A DNA stretch of 13,639 nucleotides, taken from NCBI GenBank assembly GCA_023416275.1, contig JAEZIB010000180.1:1-13639 (forward strand), read 5' to 3'. The position numbers and the translations under genes are program-made. The notes below the pieces were generated by a model that worked only from the letters and a program-made list of their open reading frames with translations, made no database searches and was not told the DNA's origin. Source of the stretch: Bacillota bacterium. Lineage in GTDB: Bacteria > Bacillota > Clostridia > Acetivibrionales > DSM-1351. Below are positions 1-7,197 of this stretch, in pieces; positions within the stretch are counted from its first letter, which is position 1, and the number at the start of each line of letters is the position of its first letter.

Positions 1-92
1 CCTATTAATCTGATAGGATGAGGCAGCCAATGGGGATCACCCAATATTAAATCCAATATAAAGCCTATAATAACTGCAATTAATATTTCCAT
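1..92 (-). CDS. cbiB: CbiB/CobD adenosylcobinamide-phosphate synthase, N-terminal fragment (3' part outside window)
   Basis: Only the first 30 codons are in the window; the gene runs off the left edge. The ATG is at 92-90, preceded by an AAAGGAG ribosome site about a dozen bases upstream. The translation begins MEILIAVIIGFILDLILGDP and continues HWLPHPIRLIG: a first transmembrane helix followed by the GDPxWxPHPxRxIG motif that is diagnostic of the CbiB/CobD family. The family is an integral membrane protein that joins the aminopropanol arm (or its phosphate) to adenosylcobyric acid, giving adenosylcobinamide (phosphate). It starts 24 bases after the cobQ stop, so it is almost certainly in the same operon, and it is the next pathway step after CobQ. 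Identification rests on this short but very characteristic stretch. Confidence 0.88.
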   Translation of the reverse strand, partial: MEILIAVIIGFILDLILGDPHWLPHPIRLI

Positions 93-116
93 AAAACTAA
101 TGCAACTCCTTTAAGC

Positions 117-1628
117 TTAATCAATCCCCTTTTCAATAACCTCATATATATACTTCATATCCAATGAAGCTCTCAAAGCATCTGCAAGTAAATCATATTG
201 CTTATTCTTGTAGGCTTTGCTGTCAAAGGTTGAATTCCTGTCATATTTAAGTCCTTTTTCTTTCATTAACGCATCTGCTATCTCAAAAAGCACCTCATCA
301 CTGTCAAAAATCCCATGAACATAGCTTCCATAAATGTTTCCGCTGCTTGCTCCATCTATTTTTGTTCTGCCATTATTTTCAGTTAGCAAAGTAAATCCGT
401 TTAAGAAATCCGTTTGCCCCATATGAATTTCATAACCCTCAAAACACTTCCCGTTAAGGCCCTTGAAGATACCGTCAACCTCTTGAAACTCACCCATTAC
501 TCTGGTTCTGACCTTTTGCTGCTCAAAAACTGTTGTAGCCTTTAATAATCCTAAGCCCTTCATTTCTCCGCCATACTCTACTCCATAAGGGTCCTTTAAA
601 TTTTCACAGAGCATTTGATATCCACCGCATATACCAAATACCGGTTTTTCATTAGCAGCATACTTTAAAATTGAAGCCTCAAGACCTGTTTCTCTCAGCC
701 ACTTCAAATCCCCCATTGTATTCTTAGTTCCAGGAATTATTATTAAATCTGGATTGCCCAGTTCACCAACGCTAGAGATATAGCGTATACTAGCACACTC
801 TATATGTTCTAATGCATTAAAATCTGTAAAATTTGAAATTCTGGGAAGTCTAATTACTGCAATATCTATTAAGCTTTGTGATTTCACCCTTGTAAATCTT
901 TCAGTCAAGCTGTCTTCATCGTCAATATCTACGCTAAGATAGGGTATAACACCAACTACAGGAATATTGATTAACTCACTAAGCATATTGAGTCCAGGCA
1001 TTAATATATTGACATCGCCTCTGAACTTGTTAATAATAGTGCCTTTTACATAGCTTTTCTCACTCTCATCAAGTAACATGACTGTACCATATAATGCAGC
1101 AAAAACTCCTCCTCTGTCTATATCTCCTGCAATAAGTACAGGAGCTTTTGCCATTTTAGCCATGCCCATATTTACTATATCATCCTGCTTAAGATTTATT
1201 TCTGCTGGACTTCCTGCTCCCTCAATAACAATAATATCATTTTCTTGTGAAAGACTTTCATATGCCTCCATTATCTGAGGTATAAGCTGATTTTTATATT
1301 TAAAATAATCTGCTGCTGTCATATTTCCTATAGGCAGTCCATTTACTATTACCTGTGAACCTTTATCACTTGTTGGCTTTAGTAAAATGGGATTCATTCT
1401 TACATCAGGAGCCTTTTTTGCAGCCTCAGCCTGAACAACCTGTGCTCTGCCCATTTCAAAGCCATCATCAGTTATGTATGAATTAAGAGCCATATTCTGC
1501 GATTTAAATGGAGCTACACTATAGCCATCTTGTGAAAATATCCTGCATAAGCCTGCTACAATCAAACTTTTTCCTGCATTAGACATTGTGCCCTGAATCA
1601 TTATTGACTTTGCCAAACTTTCCACCAT
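117..1628 (-). CDS. cobQ: Cobyric acid synthase CobQ/CbiP
   Basis: Glutamine- and ATP-dependent amidase that amidates the b, d, e and g carboxylates of (adenosyl)cobyrinic acid a,c-diamide to give cobyric acid, in the cytoplasm. Length is 503 residues, normal for the family. The N-terminal dethiobiotin-synthetase-like ATPase domain has the P-loop GTMSNAGKS at residues 13-21, then the family stretches PFKSQNMALNS (40-50) and EMGRAQ (58-63). The C-terminal class I glutamine amidotransferase domain has the nucleophile Cys334 in FGICGGYQ and the partner His438 in YVHGIF. The start is uncertain: the ATG at 1628 has a GGAAG only one base away, whereas a TTG at 1616 (giving MAKSIMIQGT, the usual family N-terminus) has GGTGG about five bases upstream. 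The 115-base gap to cbiA contains a 6-bp hairpin (1648-1662) and a weak TTGAAT/TAGCAT promoter-like pair. It lies between cbiA and cbiB in the cobalamin operon. Confidence 0.96.
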   Translation of the reverse strand: MVESLAKSIMIQGTMSNAGKSLIVAGLCRIFSQDGYSVAPFKSQNMALNSYITDDGFEMGRAQVVQAEAAKKAPDVRMNPILLKPTSDKGSQVIVNGLPIGNMTAADYFKYKNQLIPQIMEAYESLSQENDIIVIEGAGSPAEINLKQDDIVNMGMAKMAKAPVLIAGDIDRGGVFAALYGTVMLLDESEKSYVKGTIINKFRGDVNILMPGLNMLSELINIPVVGVIPYLSVDIDDEDSLTERFTRVKSQSLIDIAVIRLPRISNFTDFNALEHIECASIRYISSVGELGNPDLIIIPGTKNTMGDLKWLRETGLEASILKYAANEKPVFGICGGYQMLCENLKDPYGVEYGGEMKGLGLLKATTVFEQQKVRTRVMGEFQEVDGIFKGLNGKCFEGYEIHMGQTDFLNGFTLLTENNGRTKIDGASSGNIYGSYVHGIFDSDEVLFEIADALMKEKGLKYDRNSTFDSKAYKNKQYDLLADALRASLDMKYIYEVIEKGID

Positions 1629-1743
1629 CTTCCGTTTTAATACATTATGCTAGTTCCTAGCAATTACTAATTCAAGCGATTATTTTGGTAACAAACCCTT
1701 GATATAAAAGTTGAGCTAATTGATTTGAAATCATTGAGACACA

Positions 1744-3219
1744 CTAACCAAAAACTCTCCTTTGTGTTTCACAGCATTTTTGTACAAATCTTCTTGCAAA
1801 ATTTATGTTTCCGTATAAGTGTATATGGGGATATCCTGCAAAAAATGTATCTGAAGCAAAAATGCAATCCCATTTTCTACTTGAATTAGGTTTAGTTGCC
1901 TCGAAATCAGATCCATTATTGTCACTATCATAATAATGAAATTCATGCATATTTATGCAGTCCCCCTCAAGACAAAAAAGATTTTCCTTCTTTGCCCTCA
2001 AGCTTGCATATCCGAACCTTATAAGCTTATTTTGCAACAAACTTCTTCCCTCTATCGCTCCCACCATTGGTATAATATCACCGTTCATATCACATATAGC
2101 CTGTTGTAAATACATAAAGCCTCCACATTCTGCATATGTCGGCATCCCATTATTTACAGCTGTTTTGATATCCAATAGCATACTCTGATTCTGGTTAAGC
2201 TCTTTTGCATATAATTCTGGATACCCACCACCAAGTATAAGGCCACCTATATTTTCAGGTAGCTTTTCATCGTTTAGAGGAGAGAAAAATGTGAGCTTGG
2301 CTCCTAATTGTTCTAGCAATTCTAAGCTATCTTGATAATAAAAGCAGAAAGCCTTGTCCTTTGCTACAGCAATATTACAACAATAATCTTCACTCAATGC
2401 TGAGCTCCCAGACATGCTAAAACCTTTAGCAGCACAACACAATTTGCTTTTTTGAAGGATATCATCATAATCTATATTCTCTATAGTATTTATTGGTACA
2501 ATATCTACATGTTTATACTCCAAAGCCTGCGCTGTCTGTCCAAGCTCCAATAACCCATCTAAATCAATGTACTTTTCTACGCTATCCGCCAACAAGTTTA
2601 GTTTTTGATGTAAATTCTCAATTTCACTGGCTGTAACAAGGCCTAGATGTCTACTTTCTAAAATTGCCTCAGGTAAACTTGGCAAAAAGCCTAACACCTT
2701 TAATTGTGTGTAATCCTCTATCATCTTTCTGTACATAGGATATGTTCCCGAAGCTATGTCATTTATTATAACGCCTTTTATAATGTTGGGCATAAAATCA
2801 ATATAGCCCTTAAGCATTGCTACTATAGATAAGGACATTCCCTTACCATTAACCACCAAAACTACTGGCGTTCCTGTGAGTAAACTCATGGCATTTGAGG
2901 AATAGCTTCCATCATTTCCAATACCATCGTATAAGCCCATTACACCTTCTATAACTGATATTTCTGCCTTTTTACCGCTCTTGGAAAAAAGGTACTTTAC
3001 GCAATTATCTCCGCAAAGAAAAGAATCCAGATTTCTCGAATTGGCACCTACTATTTCAGTATGAAACATTGTATCTATGTAGTCAGGCCCACACTTAAAG
3101 GCCGCTGTTATAATATTTCTGTTTACCAGTGCTTTTAATATTCCACAGGTTATAGTAGTCTTTCCACATCCGCTTCCTGTTCCTGCAATCATAATTCTAG
3201 CAAAATTATCTGATTTCAT
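1744..3219 (-). CDS. cbiA: Cobyrinate a,c-diamide synthase CbiA
   Basis: Glutamine-dependent, ATP-using enzyme that amidates the a and c carboxylates of cobyrinate (cob(II)yrinate a,c-diamide synthase of the anaerobic route). Numbering from a GTG two codons upstream (3225), the P-loop GTGSGCGKTT is at residues 15-24, followed by FKCGPDYID (43-51) and EGVMGLYDG (93-101), typical of CbiA. The C-terminal amidotransferase domain carries GGGYPE (332-337), nucleophile Cys367 in YAECGGF, and a late histidine pair in GYPHIHLYGN (464-472). About 490 residues is slightly long but within range. I place the start at the ATG at 3219 because AAGG lies about nine bases upstream, while the GTG at 3225 would leave only three bases. 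CbiA acts directly before CobQ, the next gene downstream. A 218-base gap separates it from the upstream ATPase gene; no convincing promoter or terminator was seen there. Confidence 0.95.
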   Translation of the reverse strand: MKSDNFARIMIAGTGSGCGKTTITCGILKALVNRNIITAAFKCGPDYIDTMFHTEIVGANSRNLDSFLCGDNCVKYLFSKSGKKAEISVIEGVMGLYDGIGNDGSYSSNAMSLLTGTPVVLVVNGKGMSLSIVAMLKGYIDFMPNIIKGVIINDIASGTYPMYRKMIEDYTQLKVLGFLPSLPEAILESRHLGLVTASEIENLHQKLNLLADSVEKYIDLDGLLELGQTAQALEYKHVDIVPINTIENIDYDDILQKSKLCCAAKGFSMSGSSALSEDYCCNIAVAKDKAFCFYYQDSLELLEQLGAKLTFFSPLNDEKLPENIGGLILGGGYPELYAKELNQNQSMLLDIKTAVNNGMPTYAECGGFMYLQQAICDMNGDIIPMVGAIEGRSLLQNKLIRFGYASLRAKKENLFCLEGDCINMHEFHYYDSDNNGSDFEATKPNSSRKWDCIFASDTFFAGYPHIHLYGNINFARRFVQKCCETQRRVFG

Positions 3220-3443
3220 ATTCACTCTACCTTATACAGAATAAAAAACTTATACCACGTAAGTTGTATTTTATTTGATATGTGCAAATTTGCGGTTGTT
3301 AATCTGTATTATTACGTTTAATTACTCTATTTACTAATTTGTTTGAACCTTTGATGTGTCTCTAATCTTGTTCTAATAAAGTTGCTACAAAACATTTTCT
3401 TAACTACCAGCATTGTTTTTATTATTATTTACTCAATACAAAT

Positions 3444-4265
3444 TTACCTTACAACAGTTAAGTTCTTCCTCTTTCTATATCTAGAAGGTATAATAAGCGG
3501 CTTACCTGTTTCGGGATTTTGTAGTACCTGTACCTCCATATTATACACCTCCAAAATAACTTCTTTAGATAATACTTCTTCAGGTTTTCCGTGTTTTACC
3601 AGCTTCCCATCATTTAAAAGCATAATATAGTCACTATACTGAGAAGCTATATTTAAGTCATGTAGAACAGCAACAATTGTAATTCCCCGCGTTTCCACCA
3701 TAGAGCTAAGTGTATCCATAAGCTCAATCTGGTGGTGTATATCAAGTTGGGATATTGGTTCATCCAAAAGTATGATTGGTGTGTCCTGTGTTAAAGCCCT
3801 TGCAACAACAACTCTTTGACGTTCTCCTCCACTTATCTCATTTAACTTCTTTTCTCTCAAATACCAAGTATTTGTTAATTCCATTGACCTTTGGGCGTAT
3901 TCCAGATCCTTTTCTCCTTCACTCTGAAGCAGTCCCAAATAAGGATAGCGTCCCATCAGCACATAATCCAGCACATTAAAGTCAACATCACTATTTGTAT
4001 TTTGGGAAACATAGGCTAGTTTCTTGGCAAGCTCTTTACCCTTCAAATTTTCTATAGGAATGTTATTTATTAATAAATCTCCACTTTCAGGCTCAAGGCT
4101 AGCTACTATTGTTCGCAATAATGTGGTTTTCCCTGATCCATTCGGACCAATAATACTGTAGAATTTACCCTTCTCAACAGTAAAATCCACGCCCAATATT
4201 ATTTCACGCCCACCAAGAGAACATTTCAGATTTTTAGCTTTTACAGGGTATGTTTCTTTATTCAT
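3444..4265 (-). CDS. btuD: Cobalamin-type ABC importer ATPase (BtuD/FecE family)
   Basis: ATP-hydrolysing subunit of a type II ABC importer, located on the cytoplasmic face of the membrane; 273 residues. All catalytic motifs are intact: Walker A GPNGSGKTT (40-48), Q-loop Gln88 in YVSQN, signature ISGGERQR (144-151), Walker B ILLDEP (165-170) followed by the D-loop, and H-loop His202 in LHDLN. The RVVVARAL stretch and the YNMEV tail are typical of the FecE/BtuD group. The start ATG overlaps the permease stop by four bases (ATGA), a classic translational-coupling arrangement that ties the two subunits together. The family also includes haem and siderophore importers. Corrinoid is inferred from the upstream cobalamin riboswitch and the downstream cobalamin biosynthetic genes, not from the ATPase itself. 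Confidence 0.9.
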   Translation of the reverse strand: MNKETYPVKAKNLKCSLGGREIILGVDFTVEKGKFYSIIGPNGSGKTTLLRTIVASLEPESGDLLINNIPIENLKGKELAKKLAYVSQNTNSDVDFNVLDYVLMGRYPYLGLLQSEGEKDLEYAQRSMELTNTWYLREKKLNEISGGERQRVVVARALTQDTPIILLDEPISQLDIHHQIELMDTLSSMVETRGITIVAVLHDLNIASQYSDYIMLLNDGKLVKHGKPEEVLSKEVILEVYNMEVQVLQNPETGKPLIIPSRYRKRKNLTVVR

Positions 4266-5317
4266 TGTCTAACCTTCTTCTTGGACTTAATTAGTAAATA
4301 TATAAAATAAGGTGCTCCAAATAATGAAGTAACAGCACCCACTGGTAACTCTGTCGGCGGCATTACACTTCTTGCAAGAGTGTCACAAATCACTAAAAAC
4401 ACAGCTCCACCCACAGCAGAGAAAGGTAACATAGCCCTATGATCAGAACCAGTAATGAGTCTGGCTGCATGTGGTACAACAAGACCTACAAAGCCGATAA
4501 TACCGCTAACCGATACGCAAACTGCTATTAAAAGCGAACATATTCCCATTAAAAGCTTTTTAACTGCTTCTACTCTAACACCAAGACTCTTTGCTATTTC
4601 TTCATTAGAGGATATAACATTTAAATCCCTTGCAAAAAAACAAAGTACAATTACGCCTATCAAGGTTATTGGGACCAGCAATACTACTTGCTGCCAGCTT
4701 GCTGCATTTACACTTCCCATCAGCCACATAAAAATGCCCTCAATTTTATCTCTTTTAAAAATCATTAAAATGGTGATGAGGGAGTATTCAAAAAGGCCAA
4801 CAGCTACTCCTGATAATAAGAGGTTCGTAGAAGGCAGCCTGCCTCCTACATTCGCAATTGCATAAACAATAATGGTGGTCACTAAAGCTCCTATAAAGGC
4901 CAATAAAGAAACCATTCCAATACCCAATAAAATACTCTCAAGACCAAAAACAATGGCAATAGTAGCACCTAAGCCGGCACCGTTTGATATTCCTAATACG
5001 TATGGATCAGCCATTGGATTTCTGAATAAGCCTTGAAAACATCCACCCACAATTGAAAGCATTGCACCTATTGCCGCAGCTAAAACTATTCGAGGCATTC
5101 TTATATCTAGCACAATCATTTCATAGGTACTATTTATTGAGTCTGTGTTAATTAGCATACTTATAACCGGAATTTTGGAAAGCATTATTTTTAAAGCACT
5201 AAGTATACTAATGTCTGCAATTCCTATTGTGCTAGATATTAGCATTATAAAAACAAGTGCTACTATTGATATTATTAGTAATAACCTGTACTTTAATTTC
5301 TTATTAATATATGACAT
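4262..5317 (-). CDS. btuC: Cobalamin-type ABC importer permease (BtuC/FecCD family)
   Basis: Membrane subunit of the importer, about 351 residues, almost wholly hydrophobic with the roughly ten helices of the FecCD fold. Family landmarks are visible in order: the periplasmic-side DIRMPRI stretch, then FRNPMADPYVLGISNGAG, then a KSLGVRVE cytoplasmic segment that contacts the ATPase, and late SGIIGFVGLVVPHAAR with the conserved Pro-His. It ends with LPVGAVTSLFGAPYF, also typical. The ATG at 5317 is chosen because AGGAGAT lies five bases upstream. An in-frame TTG at 5365 would add 16 residues running back into btuF and has no such site. It begins seven bases after the btuF stop and overlaps the ATPase gene by four bases, so the three subunits are cotranscribed. 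Corrinoid specificity is inferred from context. Confidence 0.92.
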   Translation of the reverse strand: MSYINKKLKYRLLLIISIVALVFIMLISSTIGIADISILSALKIMLSKIPVISMLINTDSINSTYEMIVLDIRMPRIVLAAAIGAMLSIVGGCFQGLFRNPMADPYVLGISNGAGLGATIAIVFGLESILLGIGMVSLLAFIGALVTTIIVYAIANVGGRLPSTNLLLSGVAVGLFEYSLITILMIFKRDKIEGIFMWLMGSVNAASWQQVVLLVPITLIGVIVLCFFARDLNVISSNEEIAKSLGVRVEAVKKLLMGICSLLIAVCVSVSGIIGFVGLVVPHAARLITGSDHRAMLPFSAVGGAVFLVICDTLARSVMPPTELPVGAVTSLFGAPYFIYLLIKSKKKVRQ

Positions 5318-5324
5318 ATATCTC

Positions 5325-6317
5325 CTATTTAAAAGCTTCAGGATGAATAATTTTTGCCAGCTCAACCAGACCGTCTGCCAGCCTTACCCCTTGCCTGTTT
5401 ATAAGATTTTCATCAATTTCATAAAGCTTCTTATTTTTCACAGCCTTCAAATCCTTATAGCCGTTCGTTGTTTCCAATCCTTGCTTGTAGCCTCCTACTG
5501 AAGGACAAATCATAATTTCAGGATTTTTTTCAATTAACCTCTCAAGACTATATTTCCAGTCAGTAACATCAGCTGCTGCATTTTCCGCTCCTGCCATTTC
5601 CAAAAGCTGTCCTATAAAGGTATTATTGCCTGCAGTATAATCACCTGACTTGCCATACCCTATAACATAATATACTGAAGGCTTATCCTTCCCCTCTACT
5701 GCCTTTTTCACATCCTCAACCTTTTTCTTCATATCAGATATTAAAAGTTCTGCTTTCTCATTGGTGTTAAGTATATTACCAACCTTTGAAATAGTTTCAT
5801 ATACGCCTTCAAAGCTTTCTTCTCCATATAATACTACAGTTGGTATCTTTAGATCTTCCAGCTTTGTCAAGGTATCCTTGCTGAAATGAGTTGATGCGAT
5901 TACTAAATCTGGCTTCAGTTCTGCTATTTTTTCTATACTAGGCTCCTTCAATGAGCCAATAGATTCTATTTTAGCGGTCTCAGGAGGGTAATCACAATAC
6001 TCTGTTCGCCCCACTAATGTTGATTCAGCTTCAAGTGCAAATATAGTTTCTGTAATGTTAGGTGCAATAGAAATTACTCTTTGTGGCTGTTTATCGATGA
6101 CTACTTCTCTATCATAGGAATCCTTAATGGTCATTGGATAAGTTGAGTTCTGTACTGTTGTATCTGTGGCTGCTGTTTCGGTAGCTACGCTTGTCTCAAT
6201 TGTTGAGTCTGCTGAATTAACCTCCATGGTATTTTGTGCCGCATCCTTTACATTTCCGCAGGCTGTAAGGCTCACCATTAAAAATACTACTGCTAACAAT
6301 TTTAAAATTCTGTTCAT
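5325..6317 (-). CDS. btuF: Cobalamin-binding lipoprotein of ABC importer (BtuF-like)
   Basis: Extracytoplasmic substrate-binding protein, 330 residues, class III (helical-backbone) periplasmic-binding fold. Residues 1-20 are a lipoprotein signal peptide with lipobox LTAC and Cys20 as the predicted lipidation site. Residues about 26-58 form a Thr/Ser/Ala-rich tether. The binding domain begins near YPMTIKDSYDREVVIDKQPQRVISIAPNITE split over 60-90, and contains RTEYCDYPPE (104-113), which resembles BtuF proteins, and the KPDLVIAS segment (135-142). The ATG at 6317 has GGGAG about eight bases upstream. It is the first gene after the riboswitch leader, followed at seven bases by the permease. Ligand is inferred as cobalamin or a precursor from riboswitch and neighbours; a siderophore or haem cannot be excluded by the protein sequence alone. 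Confidence 0.9.
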   Translation of the reverse strand: MNRILKLLAVVFLMVSLTACGNVKDAAQNTMEVNSADSTIETSVATETAATDTTVQNSTYPMTIKDSYDREVVIDKQPQRVISIAPNITETIFALEAESTLVGRTEYCDYPPETAKIESIGSLKEPSIEKIAELKPDLVIASTHFSKDTLTKLEDLKIPTVVLYGEESFEGVYETISKVGNILNTNEKAELLISDMKKKVEDVKKAVEGKDKPSVYYVIGYGKSGDYTAGNNTFIGQLLEMAGAENAAADVTDWKYSLERLIEKNPEIMICPSVGGYKQGLETTNGYKDLKAVKNKKLYEIDENLINRQGVRLADGLVELAKIIHPEAFK

Positions 6318-6629
6318 ATCATTTCTCCCGTATAATTAAATTTAGTAAAACTTTATTATTAAAATGTTGGTTTTCTTATCGTTGCAAAAGTCAATAAATG
6401 TCGGCCATACACCAAATACTAATTACCATTTAGGACTTTCGTTATCCAAAAACACTAATACTTTTAGGGTATACATGTATTTATTCTTCTACATACACAC
6501 TGTCAAAGTACACTTATGGTTTTTGTGGCTCGAAATGTTCGTACAAAGGATTTCTCAATCCACAAGAAGCTGCTCGCAGTCTATTGATATGCGAAGAGAA
6601 CCATGAACACCTTTAATTGCCTTTAGTAC
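6318..6629 (-). other. Long non-coding leader between riboswitch terminator and btuF
   Basis: About 310 bases lie between the intrinsic terminator and the btuF start. I see no convincing gene on either strand: an 80-codon plus-strand frame (6364-6606) has no ribosome site, no recognisable family and runs antisense to the leader. On the minus strand the stretch can form small stems, including GGATT-GAGA-AATCC with a GNRA-type loop (near 6551-6564) and TCGCA/TGCGA around 6574-6596. It also contains one copy of the dispersed repeat described separately. Just inside that repeat on the minus strand is a TTGACA with TAAATA 17 bases later, a possible secondary promoter for btuF that would bypass the riboswitch; the -10 match is weak. 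Confidence 0.5.
6497..6537 (+). repeat. Dispersed intergenic repeat, copy 1
   Basis: Aligned with a second copy at 9849-9890 in the same orientation, 33 of 39 positions are identical without gaps. The shared core is TGGTTTTTGT followed by one variable base and GCTCGAAA; upstream both have GTCAAA and CACTT. Similarity fades on both sides, though a GTACA recurs shortly downstream in each. In this copy the central palindrome of copy 2 is largely degraded. Both copies sit between minus-strand genes. Nature unknown: remnant of a small mobile element, shared promoter segment or part of an RNA. Confidence 0.55.
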
Positions 6630-6666
6630 AAAAAAATAATACCCTCATAAGCTTTCATAAAGGTAT
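6630..6666 (-). terminator. Intrinsic terminator in the cobalamin leader (likely riboswitch expression platform)
   Basis: On the minus strand, positions 6666-6639 form an imperfect 12-bp stem (three G-U pairs) closed by the four-base loop AAGC, beginning ATACC and ending GGTAT. It is followed by a T-rich run, TATTTTTTT, at about 6638-6630. It lies about 110 bases downstream of the aptamer 3' end and 312 bases before btuF, so ligand-dependent premature termination is the obvious reading. I did not find a clear antiterminator by eye. Confidence 0.8.
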
Positions 6667-6773
6667 CATTTGCAAAAGAATAATATCACATGCTATCACA
6701 TATAATCTTTTAAACAAACTATACACTCCATACACTGTGAAGCCATAGCACTGCATACTTACGTACACAGCAA

Positions 6774-6958
6774 ATATTGGCAGGTCTTCCGACTAAGACA
6801 TCAACGTCAGCTCTCACCTTCCCAAGCTATTGCTCAGTGGCATTAAAAACAAAATATTAATATCCAATATTTTTGTTTTTGAGAACCTCCTCCGTCATCA
6901 CGGCAGCAGGACTGTTTGGGATTTTCACCCGAATTCCCTCTTAGTACCTAATAATCAA
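6774..6958 (-). promoter_or_regulatory. Cobalamin (adenosylcobalamin) riboswitch aptamer
   Basis: Read on the minus strand, the conserved elements occur in the right order. AGAGGGAATTCGGGTG (about 6942-6927) is followed by AATCCC, then a CTGCTGCCGTGA core, then TGCCACTG (6842-6835) and GGGAAGG (6823-6817). The B12 box AGTCGGAAGACCTGCC is at 6794-6779. The ends are approximate because the P1 helix is weak. A variable arm between the CTGCTGCCG core and TGCCACTG (6880-6845) is a nearly perfect 14-bp A/T hairpin with one bulge. It sits upstream of btuF and in the same orientation, with a terminator downstream, and would switch off the operon when adenosylcobalamin is bound. Confidence 0.95.
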
Positions 6959-7028
6959 GCTTAATTTATAAAGCCTATAATGATTATCAAGTAACCAACA
7001 ATTTAATATTAAGTTTTATTTCGTTATT

Positions 7029-7056
7029 ATCATATCATAAGTATATAAAAAGTCAA
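7029..7056 (-). promoter_or_regulatory. Predicted sigma-A promoter for the riboswitch/btu-cbi operon
   Basis: On the minus strand a TTGACT (7056-7051) and a TATGAT (7034-7029) are separated by 16 bases; each matches the consensus at five of six positions. Transcription would begin near 7022, roughly 65 bases ahead of the aptamer core, which fits a leader that contains the whole riboswitch. Found by eye, without scoring against background. Confidence 0.6.
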
Positions 7057-7087
7057 TTTATTGTGGCGGCTAAAGTTGTTGTAAACA

Positions 7088-7147
7088 CAGTTAAATTTCA
7101 CTTAGAGGTACACTAAAAATTCAGTTCAATTTCACCCAGCGTTCACA
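7088..7147 (+). promoter_or_regulatory. Direct repeats upstream of the DUF4405 gene, possible response-regulator operator
   Basis: Two copies of CAGTTxAATTTCACxxAG (7088-7105 and 7122-7139) lie 34 bases apart; the similarity continues for several bases beyond. The second copy ends in TTCACCCAGCGTTCACA, two TTCAC half-sites with an 11-base period, the spacing favoured by OmpR/PhoB-type regulators. The last TTCACA (7142-7147) could double as a -35 element, with TAAAAT at 7163-7168 as a poorly spaced -10. The cognate regulator is not in the window. Confidence 0.4.
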
Positions 7148-7197
7148 TGCATACGTTATATTTAAAATAACATACAACACTTGAAGGAGAATAAGTA

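Noticed and set aside
3226..3443. Possible promoter or terminator between btuD and cbiA
   Set aside because: No pair of -35/-10 boxes with correct spacing and no stem followed by a T run could be made out; the gap looks unstructured.
4455..4865. 136-codon plus-strand frame opposite btuC, and the similar 112-codon frame opposite the second permease
   Set aside because: Antisense shadows of well-identified permeases; no ribosome sites and no recognisable protein features.
5318..5365. Longer btuC starting at TTG 5365
   Set aside because: The extra 16 residues overlap the btuF end and have no ribosome site; the ATG at 5317 has AGGAGAT at five bases.
6364..6606. 80-codon plus-strand reading frame in the cobalamin leader
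   Set aside because: No ribosome site, no recognisable domain, antisense to the leader RNA and it overlaps the dispersed repeat.
6684..6701. TATCACAT repeated with a 10-base period, considered as an operator or a CRISPR-like unit
   Set aside because: Only two short copies in AT-rich leader; no spacer structure and no further repeats.
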